Shown here: positions 38,830-50,017 of the stretch, piece after piece
Numbering within the stretch: the first letter of the stretch is position 1
Layout of the letters: every line of letters begins with the position of its first letter
Source: Hippophae tibetana
Lineage: Eukaryota; Streptophyta; Magnoliopsida; Rosales; Elaeagnaceae
DNA: 64,000 bases
Assembly: GCA_037013495.1 (NCBI GenBank)
Contig: CM072804.1
Coordinates: forward strand, 32,466,501-32,530,500
Direction: 5' to 3'
Translations under genes and position numbers: made by a program
Notes under the pieces: model-generated
What the model saw: only the letters and a program-made list of their open reading frames with translations
Databases searched by the model: none
Told to the model about the DNA's origin: nothing

Positions 38830-40300
38830 CGTTTGTATTTTATTTGGTGTTTTTGTCTACCTTTTGTAAGGTTAATTACTGCTGGCTCAATATCACTTAG
38901 GACGTAGTTTCATGTTAGCTTGTTACACCCACTCACTCTCTTAGGTTATATATAATTTTCATTGTTAGTTGTTTATTATTGCATTGTCCCATTGTTGACT
39001 TTTTATGTTGTCATGGTGTTCTGTTGGAGACTTTGTTTCGCCATTGTGTTATCCCGTTGGGGACTTGGAATTTCTCTATGTTTAAAGATCTTTTCTGTGT
39101 GGTTTTTAGCTTGCTCATTGTTAGTTCCTTGGGGTGCTTACCACCCCTCGCCACCATAGATTAATTAGTTTTTAGCAGCTATTATTCCCACTGGGGTATA
39201 GCTATTGCCTACACCACCCTGGGTGACAAGGCTCACTATCATGGTAACGAGTTGTCGAAGAGGGCCTAAGACACTAAATATTTTCTATAAATTATCATAT
39301 CCTCCTCATTTTCTTGACCATAATCTGTGTGATTGCTATGGCCTTTTAGCATCAGACTTTCTCAATCCAATCTAGTTTCCTTCTAAGTGTTAGGTCTAGG
39401 AAATAATGTAGCATCTATGTGATATAGGACATTAGAGAGGAGTATCTCTCAGTATTGAGTTGTCATATGTCGACTAATAGTTGTAAGAGAGAAACAGTTC
39501 CCATATAAGAAGAGCCTATGTTGTTATGTATTAGTTGGTAGTTGCAAGAGTTCAATAGTTTCTATAGGAGAGAAGCCTATGTGGTTGTGTGCCATATATT
39601 AGTTGGTGTGTGCAAGGATGAAATAGTTCCTCTATGTGGTGGGGTGCCATGTATTGGTTAGGTGTTTTAAAGTCGTAATATTGACATAGTTAAGGACCTT
39701 ATGTGTTGATGTTTCATGAGTCGAATGGGTGTTGTAGGGTTACAATGTGTATGCATGTGAGGAGGTTGAACCATTAGTATTTGATCACATCGCGTGATGA
39801 TAAAGCTTCGGGGATGAGATTGGATCTACTTAGATTAGGTGCTATAAAGATAAGTGCTTTAACTTAGAGATATTTACATTTATACTCTTATCAAGTTTCA
39901 ACGTATTGATTTATTTATTAGTGAATTACTTTCTTTTGAGTGATTGCCTTAAGTAACCTGAGGGTCTTACCCTATATAAGCTACATAATATGTGGGCTTA
40001 TCTTGTTACATGATGTGATATGTATGATCGCATATTGTGAGAATACAATCATCATTTATCGAATATGTTCGCACAAAGAAGATCTTGAAGTGTTTGGAAA
40101 TCATTTATAGCATTTCTAGTATGTTTTCATGATTCACATGCTTTGTGCTGTTTAACAAGTTAATGCATATTGCTAGCATGAACATGAGTTTATGGGGCAC
40201 ACCATTACTAGTGGATTTACCACAAATTATTCTTTCTTATCTACTAATTATTTTTGTAATGTGTTGAATTAAGAATGTTCTTTTTATTTTTGATGTGTTA
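38830..40300. other. Unassigned block between copia RNase H and its purine tract
   Basis: Copia elements normally have only a short tail here, so about 1.4 kb of extra sequence suggests a later insertion. It is less AT-rich than the surroundings and has no coding region that I recognise. It contains degenerate tandem units at 39459-39690. No flanking duplication or terminal repeat was found, so the insertion is inferred, not shown. Confidence 0.4.
39459..39690. repeat. Degenerate ~55-65 bp tandem repeat, 3-4 units
   Basis: Successive units share the order TATGT(C/A)...TTAGTTG, then TGCAAGAG or TGTAAGAG, then AATAGTT(C/T)C, then GAAGCCTATGTGGTTGTG-like endings. The units are unequal in length and well diverged. 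Confidence 0.6.
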
Positions 40301-40524
40301 TTTTTTTAATTCATGTTATGATGCTTGTTTGGCTGAGTTGGAATAGAGCTTGCGAAAATATTTCATCGGTTAGCATATCCACCCCTTATAAGTCTCGAAT
40401 GCTTATATGGATAGAAAGTTTAATTCATATTTGTGTAATTGTTTTGAACTATGGAACTCTCACAAAGTTTCACGGAGGTATGCAGAAAACTTATGGTGAT
40501 TTAGCGACCTTAACTTTGAGGGGG

Positions 40525-40725
40525 TATACTATATGTAAATAAGTAATAATATGTAGAGTAGTAGCTTTCAGAAGTACATTCTATAGTAGGTTTAGACTAT
40601 ACAAGTGTATTTATCCTAAAAACTACTATAGAACTAATAGATATATATAACTCTGGTGTAACAACTCTTTATCATTGAACGAGAAGTGAGTTACACAAAC
40701 ACTCTAAGCTCTTCTTTCTCTTTCA
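40525..40725 (+). repeat. 3' LTR of the copia element (edges approximate)
   Basis: It follows the purine tract TTTGAGGGGG and matches the 5' LTR through TCTTTCTCTTTCA. The end is set where similarity with the 5' LTR stops. Confidence 0.75.
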
Positions 40726-41264
40726 CTGTAGCTTTGCAGTAGGCACTAAGACAACATATATTTGAACCCGTAAGTATATATGTGTGAGAGTGCGTATTTA
40801 CATAAATGTTTTTTGAAAAACGTGGTTACCATGGTTAATCAAAATTTTGAAAAATAGTAAAAAATAATATTCTTAAAATTTAGAACAATTAAAATATTAT
40901 TTTTTGTATCTATTTAATATTTAAATGTTGTTTAATTAAAAATTATTGAAGTGAGTTCATACAAGGTAAAACCTCAATATAACCTATATGTAGCTCTACC
41001 TTTAGCATCGAAAATAACAAAAGTATTAGTGAATGATGGTACATCGTGCCATCATGTTGCCAAACAGATAATAGGAGCCCTAGAGGCTAAATTATTGGAT
41101 GTGGCATTGTTCTGTCTGTAAATATGTGAGCAATGAAATTTTATATGAGAGATTTTCTCCAAAAAAATAAACCCAAATTGAGCGCCACCTTCATGGAAAA
41201 GAAAGTGATTTAGTCTAAAAAAAAAAGAGACTATGTAAGTAGAAGTCGACTCTAACCAAAACTA
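40726..41264. other. AT-rich spacer
   Basis: No gene or element part was recognised between the copia 3' LTR and the LINE-type fragment. Confidence 0.4.
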
Positions 41265-41660
41265 TCACCATCCAAAAGTTTTAGTACATACAACCGCATG
41301 AATTGATGTTTCTAACTCAACCTCAAAGGTATGAGAGACACCAAGCATAATACAAAAACATCCTTTGACAAAAGATCTCAAAGTCTGGAACACCCCTGTA
41401 CAACCAACTAGTCCTAACAACCCAAAAGTAGTACCATAAGTGTTGAATTTTAACCAGCCTGATGGTTGAGCATGCCAAGTAACTTCTATAATCTTGGGAG
41501 ACCATTGTAGAATGCCTTAGACCTTTAAATATTAGAGCCCCTAAAGATCTTCCATTGTATTTACATAGACCCATGCTATAACCTTCCAACCTCTCGAATA
41601 AACTGACTAACTATGACAAAAGAAGATCCCAAAGAAATTAACCTATTCTCAAATCAAGAT
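41265..41660 (-). pseudogene. LINE-type RNase H domain fragment
   Basis: On the minus strand, 41495 down to 41265 is open for about 75 codons. It reads WHAQPSGWLKFNTYGTTFG, then GLVGCTGVFQTLRSFVKGCF, then HTFEVELETSIHAV. This matches the plant LINE RNase H pattern (WxxPPxGWxKxNTDGA, GxAGxGGxFR, FxAEL). In that family the D of NTDGA is catalytic; here it is Y, while the glutamate of the E-L motif is kept, so catalysis would be lost. Sequence from about 41660 to 41495 resembles the segment just upstream of the domain but in another frame. No reverse transcriptase or endonuclease was found. It could instead derive from a stand-alone RNase H-like gene of LINE origin. Confidence 0.65.
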
Positions 41661-41794
41661 TCATTTCTAGATGTCCAAATTATCTATATGATGGAAATAA
41701 CCCCAAGTTTCCATTAATTTCTAGTATGAGAATCAAAATATATCCTCATTGCATTTTTCTATAAATTTAAAATAGTTAAGTTAGTGCAAGGTCG

Positions 41795-42440
41795 TTTTCA
41801 GTGATTCTATAAGTATACTGGTCGTTTGACTAATAAAATATGTTAAGCACAAGTATCGTCTCACACAGAGTGTTTTTCTTTCATTACTAAATACCAATAT
41901 GTAATATTTGTAAATCTAGAATTAATTCAAAGACACAAATAATGATGAAAAATAATATATGGATACTTGAGATGTATGAATCCCATAACCACTCCAGATG
42001 CAATGTCAAATATCGTTGATTAATTTCTCTATCTAATTGATTGGTTACATACTCTTTTAAACTTAGGAATCTTTGTCAAGCATTATTTTAGATTGTATGT
42101 AAACAATCACATTGTCATACTATTTCATTCACACATCAATTATGATCACATATATCAAGCCACACATTCATCAGTCACACTATCATACTGTCAGAATCTC
42201 AAATAATATAATTATTGTCAAATAATTCAAGCAATAAAGATTAAAATTATTAATAGAGAAAATATTTTAACTAAATAAAATCAATCACATGGTTTTGTGG
42301 CTAGGTTCATTATGAATCCTAAATAAGAATCTAGCTACTTATCATTTTAAAATTCATAATTAAAAATATATGAATACATAAGAGTTATAAGAAAAATGAA
42401 GATCTAACTTCGATGAAGAATCCAATTGTTCTTGTAATTT
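41795..42440 (-). repeat. Left LTR copy of the minus-strand Athila-like mosaic
   Basis: It matches 46920-47650. Similarity ends near 42440, where a T-rich low-complexity tract begins. On the minus strand this is the 3' LTR. Confidence 0.6.
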
Positions 42441-42600
42441 TTTGAATTTTTTTAATGTTTTGACTTTTTTTGGATTTTTTTTTAATTCTTAAATTTTTTT
42501 AATTTTTTAGAATTTTTTTAATATCTCATTAGATTTTTTTTATTTTCAATGTTTTTTGAAATTTTAATTTTTTTTGAATAACTAGCTAATATTTAGAAAA
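42429..42600. repeat. T-rich low-complexity tract
   Basis: Repeated TTTTTTGAATTTTTTTAAT-like words lie between the left LTR match and the next LTR-like segment. Confidence 0.8.
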
Positions 42601-42749
42601 TAGTTTTTAAAATTTTTGTTAATAAAAATTTAAAACACTATTCTTCCATGATAATTGTACCAAAAATTTGATAATGCTAAATTATTATGTTTTTAATGCT
42701 AAAATGTTTTTCGATAATAATGCCAAAAACTTGATCCACAAATTTTGTA

Positions 42750-44294
42750 TGTTTATAATAGCCCATAAGTGTACGAATCACTTGTAAAAACAATAAGTAT
42801 ACTCTTAACGTCGGTCTAAGAAGGAACTACGTAATTTTAAATAATTCAACAAATCTCATAAAAATAAACATAGAAATAAACTTAAACAATTTGTCACTAT
42901 TTGATTTTGAAAATTATAATCTAATGACACAAATAATAAAATATAGATTAGTTCATACAAGTTACACGTAGATATACAATTAATAAGTCAATAGAGAATT
43001 AATGGGATATTAGTTAGTTGATTATGTTTGGTAGAATTAATTAGGTAAATGAAATATAAATTTAGATTATTCATTCTTTTTTATATATAAATAACACATT
43101 CAGTTGGGCCATTATTCATTATTAATTAAATCAATTAATACCTTTTCTCGTGCCATTAATTAATTAATGCTTACCTTCTAAGAATTAACAAACCATTTAA
43201 CTTAACATATTTGACCGGGCAAACAATTTAAATTATCTAAATTAGATCTAGATTGATGTATTTAAAACCTAATATTTATATTTTAAATCTATTACCAAAA
43301 ATATTTCAATAATAAACTTTGTAAAAAATATTGAATAGAAAATCATCTATATTTAATCATGATTAAAAATGTTCGCATAAATAATCTACACAAATATATC
43401 AATATAAGTAAAATCTCATTATCACAATTAACCAAACATGTTAAGAATAATGAGTTATTAGTAAATTATTTATAACAAATTTAAGAAATACAATGTTGTT
43501 TACTAAAAACAATTAGAATACATATTAGATTTACACCCAAAAGATAGATAGATAGATGTATCCTACTCCACAAAAGAGATATTAATCTTATTAGTATTTC
43601 TAAGATTACATCAATGATTTTGTATCAACTGATATGAAAAATCTTCCTTTTACTACCTCTTATTTGTGATAACCTAATCCAAATTGTGTATAAAGTAAAC
43701 ATATAACTAAAGAAAATAAATTGTTCAACTCTAAAAAAATGAGAAAAAAATTGAAAAATAAACTATGGCTACAGAGAATTCTATGTTTTTGACATCTAGT
43801 GTTTCTAAAACAATAGAAAATAACTCTGATTTATAGTTGAAAAATGGGCGAGAAAAGTGGATAGTAATGGAAAATTATTCGCACACCACGGCTCAATATT
43901 TCCTCCTTCATAGCTAGCATCTCATTTGGTACACTTTAAATCAATCACGAGAAGGTTGTGTGGTGGCTTAATGTTTCCACTGTCGCTACCTGTGTTGCTT
44001 TTTTCACTTTCTTTTTTCACCCCTTACAACTTGTTGGAACACATGTAATACTTTGCATGTTTTGTTTTTTTAAATATTTTAAATTGAAAATAAGTACTTC
44101 AAGTACTATTCTTCATGTGTTGATCATTTTAATGAATTTAAAGCCAAAAATACTTAAAAAACAACAAAACATAACGGTGATTTTAAATACACTATTTTCC
44201 TTAAATAATAATAAAATCATACAAATTTAAATATATTTATAACATTTAAGTGCAAATAAATCACATAATATTAATGCTTTTCAAGAACTTATCA
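42750..44294 (-). repeat. Second LTR-like segment, with purine tract, minus strand
   Basis: Read on the minus strand it starts TGATAAGTTCTTGAAAAGC and is preceded by TAGTTGGGAGTTG (purine tract, + coordinates 44295-44307), as expected for a 3' LTR. It differs from the flanking LTR pair. Its far end, near 42750, contains a GCCCATAAGTGTACG-type sequence of the kind seen at Athila LTR ends. No partner LTR and no target duplication were found. Confidence 0.45.
43543..43557. repeat. Short GATA microsatellite
   Basis: Nearly four GATA units occur in AT-rich LTR-like sequence. Confidence 0.85.
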
Positions 44295-45162
44295 CAACTC
44301 CCAACTAGTGCTCTAGCAAGGAAAGCGATAAAATATTTAAAACAAAAACTAAAATAAACAAATTAAACTAACCTAAATCTTTTCTGTAGATTGACAAAGT
44401 TTCATTTAGCATATGTAATAATATTTTAAATCCCTAGGTTGCCCCAGTGGATGAATTTAAGTCTCATGAAGGCTTTCAGTGATGATACCCATAAACATCC
44501 TACTAAATGCAAAAGTTAGAAGAAAAAATAATAACACTAACAAATAACAAAATAAAAACTAAAATGAAAAATAATAAAGTAAAAAATAAATAACAAACTT
44601 ATCATGCTTTAGTATTTTTTAAGTTTATAATCAAAATCTAAAGCATAATTTAAATTAACATCCAAAAGATTTATAGCTTATCTAAAAATTAGTTTCAAGT
44701 CATAAATTCATATTCTATATCAAAAATGTATCAATATTGACTCATCCAATTTCAGTGTTAAGTATCCGAATTCGATTCGACTCTAATCCTACAAGTCATA
44801 CTCTCAGTATTACACTGATCCTATGGGTTCAAGTACTCAACCAAGATTATACGCGAATAGAAGTTATGTAAAGAAATAAACTAATGGGTTCACATATGAT
44901 TAAAGAAGAAAGGCTCAAAAAGTATGTACCATTGATCTCATGAAAAAAATCGAATGATAGGACTTACAAAAAGAATCAAATACTACTTTATGCATTAATT
45001 AAAAATATCAAGTATATGCCTTTAGAGATGAATGAAAATGCAATGACTTCAAAAAGATTTATTTCCTATATTTCTTTTGTAATAACTATTCTCACAACTT
45101 GGAAGAAATTTTGAGTCATAGTATTTAGTTATACTATTATTTTTCTCAATTTGTTATACGCT

Positions 45163-45181
45163 TATATATATATATATATAT
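45163..45181. repeat. (TA)9 microsatellite
   Basis: An uninterrupted TA dinucleotide run. Confidence 0.9.
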
Positions 45182-45939
45182 TTAGAGAGAGTTGACCTAT
45201 GTACATAATTGTATGATTTGGTGATTGGTTAATTTAGCTCTTTTTGTATTGGCTTTAGTGAATCCCATATATATCTCATTTTTAAAAGTCAAACATAAAT
45301 GAAAAAGGCATACACTTTTAATTTCTACTTAAGACATTAAATCTAAGAAATAAAAAAAAGTACATGGTACTTGATCAAATGTAAAAAAATACTAACATTT
45401 AATGCAAAACCTATAAAGATCATCTTATAGTTTGAATGAGTATGAAGAGTGTTTAAAAAAGTAGAAAAATATTATCACTCAGAATGGAATGATAAGGACT
45501 CAAAATATTCCCACAAGGTAGTCTCCACTATTAGATTCCTAAATATCAGTTTTGGGTTTATCTTAATCTCAATATTCAAGCATGAAATACAAACTATGAC
45601 AAAAAAAACTAATTATCACAATATTTCATAACATGTTTAAGATATTGATCCAATAGTGCAAAAGACTCAATCATTGGCTTTAAATTAACTAAAAATATGA
45701 TAATTTTGCAATTGTTCTCCCCTTGAGTCTTATCTTTTTTTTGTTTCACAACTATTTCTTCACGTTTTTTTCTCTTATTTTCCTGTTTTCTTTTCTTCTT
45801 CACCTTCTACTACTAGTCCATTTTTTTGTTATGATAGCATTGTAATGCTCCCTATCGTCTTTCTTAGGATTTACTTTAGTGTTACTAGGAAGCATACCTC
45901 AAATTATTCCTTACAACATTTGTACAAGATGACCCATTC

Positions 45940-46560
45940 ACACCTCTAATATTGTAAGGTGTCTACATCTACCACTTCAGCAACCCCTTTTGGATTTAAC
46001 ATATCTATTGGCCATTGACAAGTATTAGTGGACATTTCATCTAGTAATTCAAAGGCTTTACTCTCACCTTTTCCTATTAAAGAACCTTCAGTTGTTGTAT
46101 CAAGAATAGTTCTTATTTTCCTAATAATCCTCCGTATAATATTTGGATTTGTAATCATGAAGGAATACCATAATATGAGTATTTTCTCAAAAGCTCTTTG
46201 AAACATTCCCATGACTTATAGCAAGATTTCCCATCAAATTTTCGAAATAAAGTGATAGTATTCCTAAGTTTTCTGTCTTTGAAGGTGTGAAATATTTAGT
46301 CCAGAATTTCTAAGCCAATTCGTCCCAGGTGGTGATGGATCTTATAGGTAAATAAATTAGCTATGTTTTTTCCTTGTCCCTAAGTGAAAAGGGGAACAAG
46401 CAAAGAAGCATGGTCTATTTGGAAACTCCATTCATCTTGAAAGAATCACATATAGCTTAAAGAATGTGGGAAAGTGGAAGTTATAATCCTCGTTATCTAG
46501 GCCTCTAAATTGATTTGATTGTGTCATTTGGATCACAATAGGTTTTAACTCAAAATTATT
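45940..46560 (-). mobile_element. Athila-type gag remnant
   Basis: The minus strand resembles the Athila gag core: a KMNGVSKDAIRLRLF-like stretch, a TTWDELAQKFW stretch, and a later LLDEMSTNTCQWPIDM block. The same three blocks are seen in order in the gag regions at 28120-28640 and 53930-54350. It is broken. It fixes the orientation of the 41795-48020 mosaic. Confidence 0.65.
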
Positions 46561-46861
46561 TGCATTAATAGAGGGTCTGGTAATAGATGATTAAACTCTA
46601 TTTACTTGTGGTACTACAAAGTTATGAAGAAGTTAATGAATGATGATGTCCTGTTGTAGCTCCAAGTTTTCTATATCTTCTCAACCTGTGAAGAGTTATC
46701 TATATCTTAGGATCAAAGGGTTCGAGATTTATACTTGTCTCTTTGGGCATATACGAAACTAAAATAAAGAAAATTTTAAATTTCCTAAACTAGTATTGTT
46801 TTACAAATATTGATATTAATTATAAAAAATATTTCACTCTATAACAACCCAGCCAAAAACT

Positions 46862-48020
46862 TGGTAGCAATTATGCAAGTATAAGGATCTTCCAAGTAAA
46901 AAAAATGCATTAAACACATTATCATCCCATAAATAGTATTTTGTTTTTATAACTAAGTACCAATATGTAGTATTTGTATTACTATTTAAGTGAGTAATAA
47001 GGAAAAAAATTATCCAAATTATGATTAAACCTATAATGAATTCAAAGATACAAATGACGAAGAAGTAAACAATGTTTGGAGACCTAAGATCTATGAATCT
47101 TTTAACAACTCTACACGCAATATCAAATATTGTTGATTAATTTCTCTATCTAATTGATTGACTACATGTTCTTCTATACTTATCTTTATCAAGCAACATC
47201 TTGGATTATACGCAAACAATTGCATTGCCATGCTATTTCATTCAAACATTAATTATAATTACATGCATCAAGTCATACATTCATCAATCATTATATTGTA
47301 CTATTTCGATTTATGTGATAATAATTTTATAACTAAATCAAAATCCTACTTTGTAAAGCTAGGGTATGAATCTCAGATCATATAATTATTGGCAATTCAA
47401 GTGTTAAGATCAAAATTATTAAATCAATTATTAATAAAGAAAATATTTCAACTAAATAAAATCAATCACATAGTTTTGTGGCTAGCTTCATCAAGAATCC
47501 AAAATAAGAACCTAATTACTCATAGTTCTAAAAATCATAATTAAAAATATATGATTGTATAAGCATTACAGAAAAGATGGAGAAAAAGATACAAATCCAA
47601 CTTTGATCAATAATCCAATTATTCTTATAATCTTCTTACTAACTATATAATTGCCTCCTTGATTTGCTTTTCTTGGTCTCTCTTATGATGGTAAATTTTG
47701 TATTTTTTATCTTCTTATTTTCATATTATTAACCCTAATTACATATATATAGTGATAGGTTCAAACATAATATAATTAGGGTTAGAACTCTGGAAATTGG
47801 CTTTGAAATGTGCTACCAAGAATCGCGACATGTGGTGCATTTATTTCATGCCACGACATGCAATCATATTTGTGCCTCAAAATAAACTTAAGGACTATGC
47901 CATAGTGCACATAAAACCATGCCACGATGCACATAAAACCATGCCACGATACGCTTGTAATTTTGTATTTGTCCCAATTTCACCCATTTTTGTTCTATTT
48001 GATATATTTTCACCTATAGC
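46862..48020 (-). repeat. Right LTR of the minus-strand Athila-like mosaic (outer edge approximate)
   Basis: The inner edge adjoins the primer-site remnant. 46920-47650 matches the left LTR; 47650-48020 has no partner. It includes a 22 bp tandem duplication (47907-47950) and several GCCACGA words, a composition I associate with Athila-type U3 regions. Confidence 0.55.
47907..47950. repeat. 22 bp tandem duplication
   Basis: Two perfect adjacent copies of a unit starting GCACATAAAACC and ending GCCACGAT lie in the U3 part of the right LTR. A similar GCCACGACATGC occurs shortly upstream. Confidence 0.9.
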
Positions 48021-48080
48021 TCTATATTGAGCATAAGATAAATCTTTTAAAAAATATTCATCTCAAAATAAGACAAATAG

Positions 48081-49061
48081 CTAGTTTGAATTGGTCAAGT
48101 AACTCTACTTTTATAAAGTTATCAGCCATCTTTTGAAAAAGAACTCTAAAAGATCCTAGAGACTGCTTGCAAAACAAAAACTCAAAAAAATATGAGAAAT
48201 TTTTTCTCCAGATGAGCCATATAGGGAGAAACAAAAAGAGAAAAATGTCATCTTTTCTTGATCTTTTCGCTAGTGGAAAGTTTGTGTTGAATAGCAAATT
48301 AGAATAAATTGGACTAAGAAGGCAGTATAAAAAGGGCCCAAATGGTCCCACCCTAAATTTTTTTCTCCCAACTCATCCTGACTAGTCATGATCCCACCTT
48401 TCATAGTGTGAGACCATACTTATGTGTCAATGCCTACCCGAGCAACAATCTAGTATATCTCTAGGGCAATACCTGAGCAACAATCTAGCATTCATTGGTA
48501 AATTAGCTAGGATTCCTATCACCCTCTCCACCAGAGGAATTCCAAGATAATTATCAATCTAGAACTGCACTCATGAAATTTTTTTCCAATTAACAACCTA
48601 AATTATTCTAACAAAGCTAGGTAAAAGAGCTATAACCTAGGCCAAATGGAGGAATAGACATAATAACTCAATGATATGTTTCTCCTATCTAGGTAGCATA
48701 TGTGCAAGTAATGCAAAGTACTAGGGTTTCATGTGATAACTCACCGGGAAAACTTTCACAACATGGCTTCATTTAATGTGCAAAAGTCTTGCAAACCTTG
48801 CCATTTCCACCAACGTGACCTCAACTTGAGTTTGTCCATTTTTTAGACTAAGAGAAAATTTGAATGACCCTAGTTAGATCGTCTAAAATTGATTTTGATC
48901 ATCTATAAGTATGAAATGAGTGAAGGAACAAACTCGAAATCATTAAAGATATCAAACAACTACGACCTATAAGAGATAGGGTAAGTTCACTCTAAGCTTT
49001 TTTGAAGAATAAATTGAAAATAACAATCATAGTTACTTGACTCTTAACCAATTCAAACTAG
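48081..49061. mobile_element. Segment bounded by terminal inverted repeats, class unknown
   Basis: CTAGTTTGAATTGG at 48081-48094 is the exact reverse complement of 49048-49061. After a six-base offset, a second paired block, TCAAGTAACT, is also shared (48095-48104 and 49031-49040). TAG flanks both ends (48078-48080 and 49062-49064). The ~981 bp interior has no coding region that I recognise. The layout suggests a non-autonomous DNA element, but the ends fit no superfamily that I can name and a 3 bp flank match is weak. It ends 14 bp before the CACTA element. Confidence 0.4.
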
Positions 49062-49100
49062 TAGATGATGAAATCCACTACTACAAAACTGGGTATATAA

Positions 49101-49241
49101 GTCGGGTTTTAACCGACTTTAAATTAAATGACTTAAAGTGTAAAGTCGGTTCAAGGTGTGAACCGACTTTACGTTTAAAGTCGGTTCACGGGATGAACCG
49201 ACTTTACGTTTAAAGTCGGTTCACGCGGTGAACCGACTTTA
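49101..49241. repeat. Left subterminal hairpin array of the CACTA element
   Basis: There are four palindromic units. The outermost is GTCGGGTTTTAACCGAC; the next three are AAAGTCGGTTCA...TGAACCGACTTT with short loops. In CACTA elements such subterminal motifs are the transposase binding sites; that role is inferred here. Confidence 0.9.
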
Positions 49242-49702
49242 ACTTTTTTTTTTTTTTAATTTATTCATATTCAACCTATATTCGAGCAGAAAAAAAATCA
49301 ATATCAGTTTAACAAATATTTCAAATAATACAAATATTTGAAAAATAAAATATTAATTAATAACAGAAAAATTACCATGGTTTTGTTCTATTTTATTCAA
49401 GATCGTCATATTCTTCTCCTTATGTTATAATAGAAACCTACATATATAATACAACAATCTATACATATAAATAATAACACATAATAACAGGAAAAAAATA
49501 TGAATAATAGGGGATCTAAAAGATTAGTTAGAGAGGAAGAAAACTCACTAACCGATGTTGGAAATGGTAGTCGTAGGTGGCCGAAAAATGAGAAAGAGTG
49601 GAGGAGAAATGGAGGAGAAGGTTTTCGATTTTTTAGAGTTCTGGAACGCTGAAAATAGTTTCTGTCTGGGAAGAAAGAAGAGAAAATATTTATCCACGTG
49701 TG

Positions 49703-49983
49703 TAGCGTCGGTTGACGTGTCGAACCGACGCTATGTTACGTGGATAGCGTCGGTTCCAGGTGTCAACCGACGCTATCCACGTAGGATAGCATCGGTTCTA
49801 GGTGTCAACCGACGCTACGCTACGTAGCGTAGCGTCGGTTAACACCTAGAACCGACGCTACGCCCACGCATAGCGTCGGTTTGACACATCAACCGACGCT
49901 ACGTCCTACGTGGATAGCGTCGGTTCGACATCGAACCGACTTTAAACTAATTTAAAGTCGGTTTTTGGAAAAAACCGACTTTA
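49703..49983. repeat. Right subterminal hairpin array of the CACTA element
   Basis: There are seven palindromic units, at about 49703-49733, 49745-49775, 49785-49817, 49825-49860, 49870-49901, 49914-49944 and 49953-49983. The first five use TAGCGTCGGTT on both arms (one with an A in place of G). The sixth has TAGCGTCGGTT on the left arm and AACCGACTTTA on the right. The last uses AAAGTCGGTT on both arms. Confidence 0.9.
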
Positions 49984-50017
49984 CGTATCGACTTATATAC
50001 CCAGTTTTGTAGTAGTG

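Larger units (their letters stand above)
25221..40725 (+). mobile_element. Ty1/copia element, split by a nested Athila-like element
   Basis: Parts in order: 5' LTR ~25221-25427; decayed methionine-tRNA-type primer site near 25440-25452; gag about 25530-25971; the nested element 25977-35483; gag continuing about 35484-35950; protease about 35990-36100 (WILDT motif); integrase about 36250-36720; reverse transcriptase about 37500-38240 (QVDIKNAFL-like and SVYGLKQA motifs); RNase H about 38380-38820; an unassigned block 38830-40300; purine tract TTTGAGGGGG at 40515-40524; 3' LTR ~40525-40725. Integrase before reverse transcriptase is diagnostic of copia. Without the nested insertion it would be about 6 kb. 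LTRs differ at roughly a fifth of positions by eye, so it is older than the chromovirus copy. It is heavily broken (well over ten places). The clade is unresolved. Confidence 0.85.
41795..48020 (-). mobile_element. Athila-like mosaic on the minus strand, gag only
   Basis: About 41800-42440 and 46920-47650 are diverged direct repeats (shared TTGATTAATTTCTCTATCTA, ATTGATTGG/GACTACAT, and AAATAAAATCAATCACAT blocks), read as two LTRs of one minus-strand element. Between them, next to the right LTR, the minus strand shows a primer-site remnant at 46841-46860 (TTTTTGGCTGGGTTGTTATAG shortened). It then shows an Athila-type gag remnant at about 46560-45940 (DAIRLRLFPFSL-like context; LLDEMSTNTCQWP). 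No protease, reverse transcriptase or integrase was recognised. A second, different LTR-like segment lies inside at 42750-44294. The whole is badly broken and edges are approximate. Confidence 0.6.
49076..50017. mobile_element. Non-autonomous CACTA (En/Spm) transposon
   Basis: The ends are perfect 29 bp inverted repeats starting CACTACTACAAAACTGGG and running through TATATAAGTCG. ATC flanks both sides (49073-49075 and 50018-50020), the 3 bp duplication typical of CACTA elements. Length is 942 bp. Left subterminal DNA (49101-49241) has four paired inverted units built on AAAGTCGGTT. Right subterminal DNA (49703-49983) has seven, mostly built on TAGCGTCGGTT. The core (about 49245-49690) is AT-rich and has no transposase. 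An open frame at 49555-49827 runs into the repeats and is not credible. It looks whole as a non-autonomous unit; mobilisation would need a transposase from elsewhere. Confidence 0.95.

Noticed and set aside
38962-39164. Cysteine- and leucine-rich open frames
   Set aside because: Two frames overlap in the unassigned copia tail block, with no motif; likely chance.
48058-48351. Minus-strand open frame of 97 codons
   Set aside because: No domain; it sits across the start of the inverted-repeat-bounded segment and is AT-biased.
49555-49827. Open frame of 90 codons in the CACTA element
   Set aside because: Its second half is a translation of the TAGCGTCGGTT hairpin units, and the first half has no transposase or other motif.
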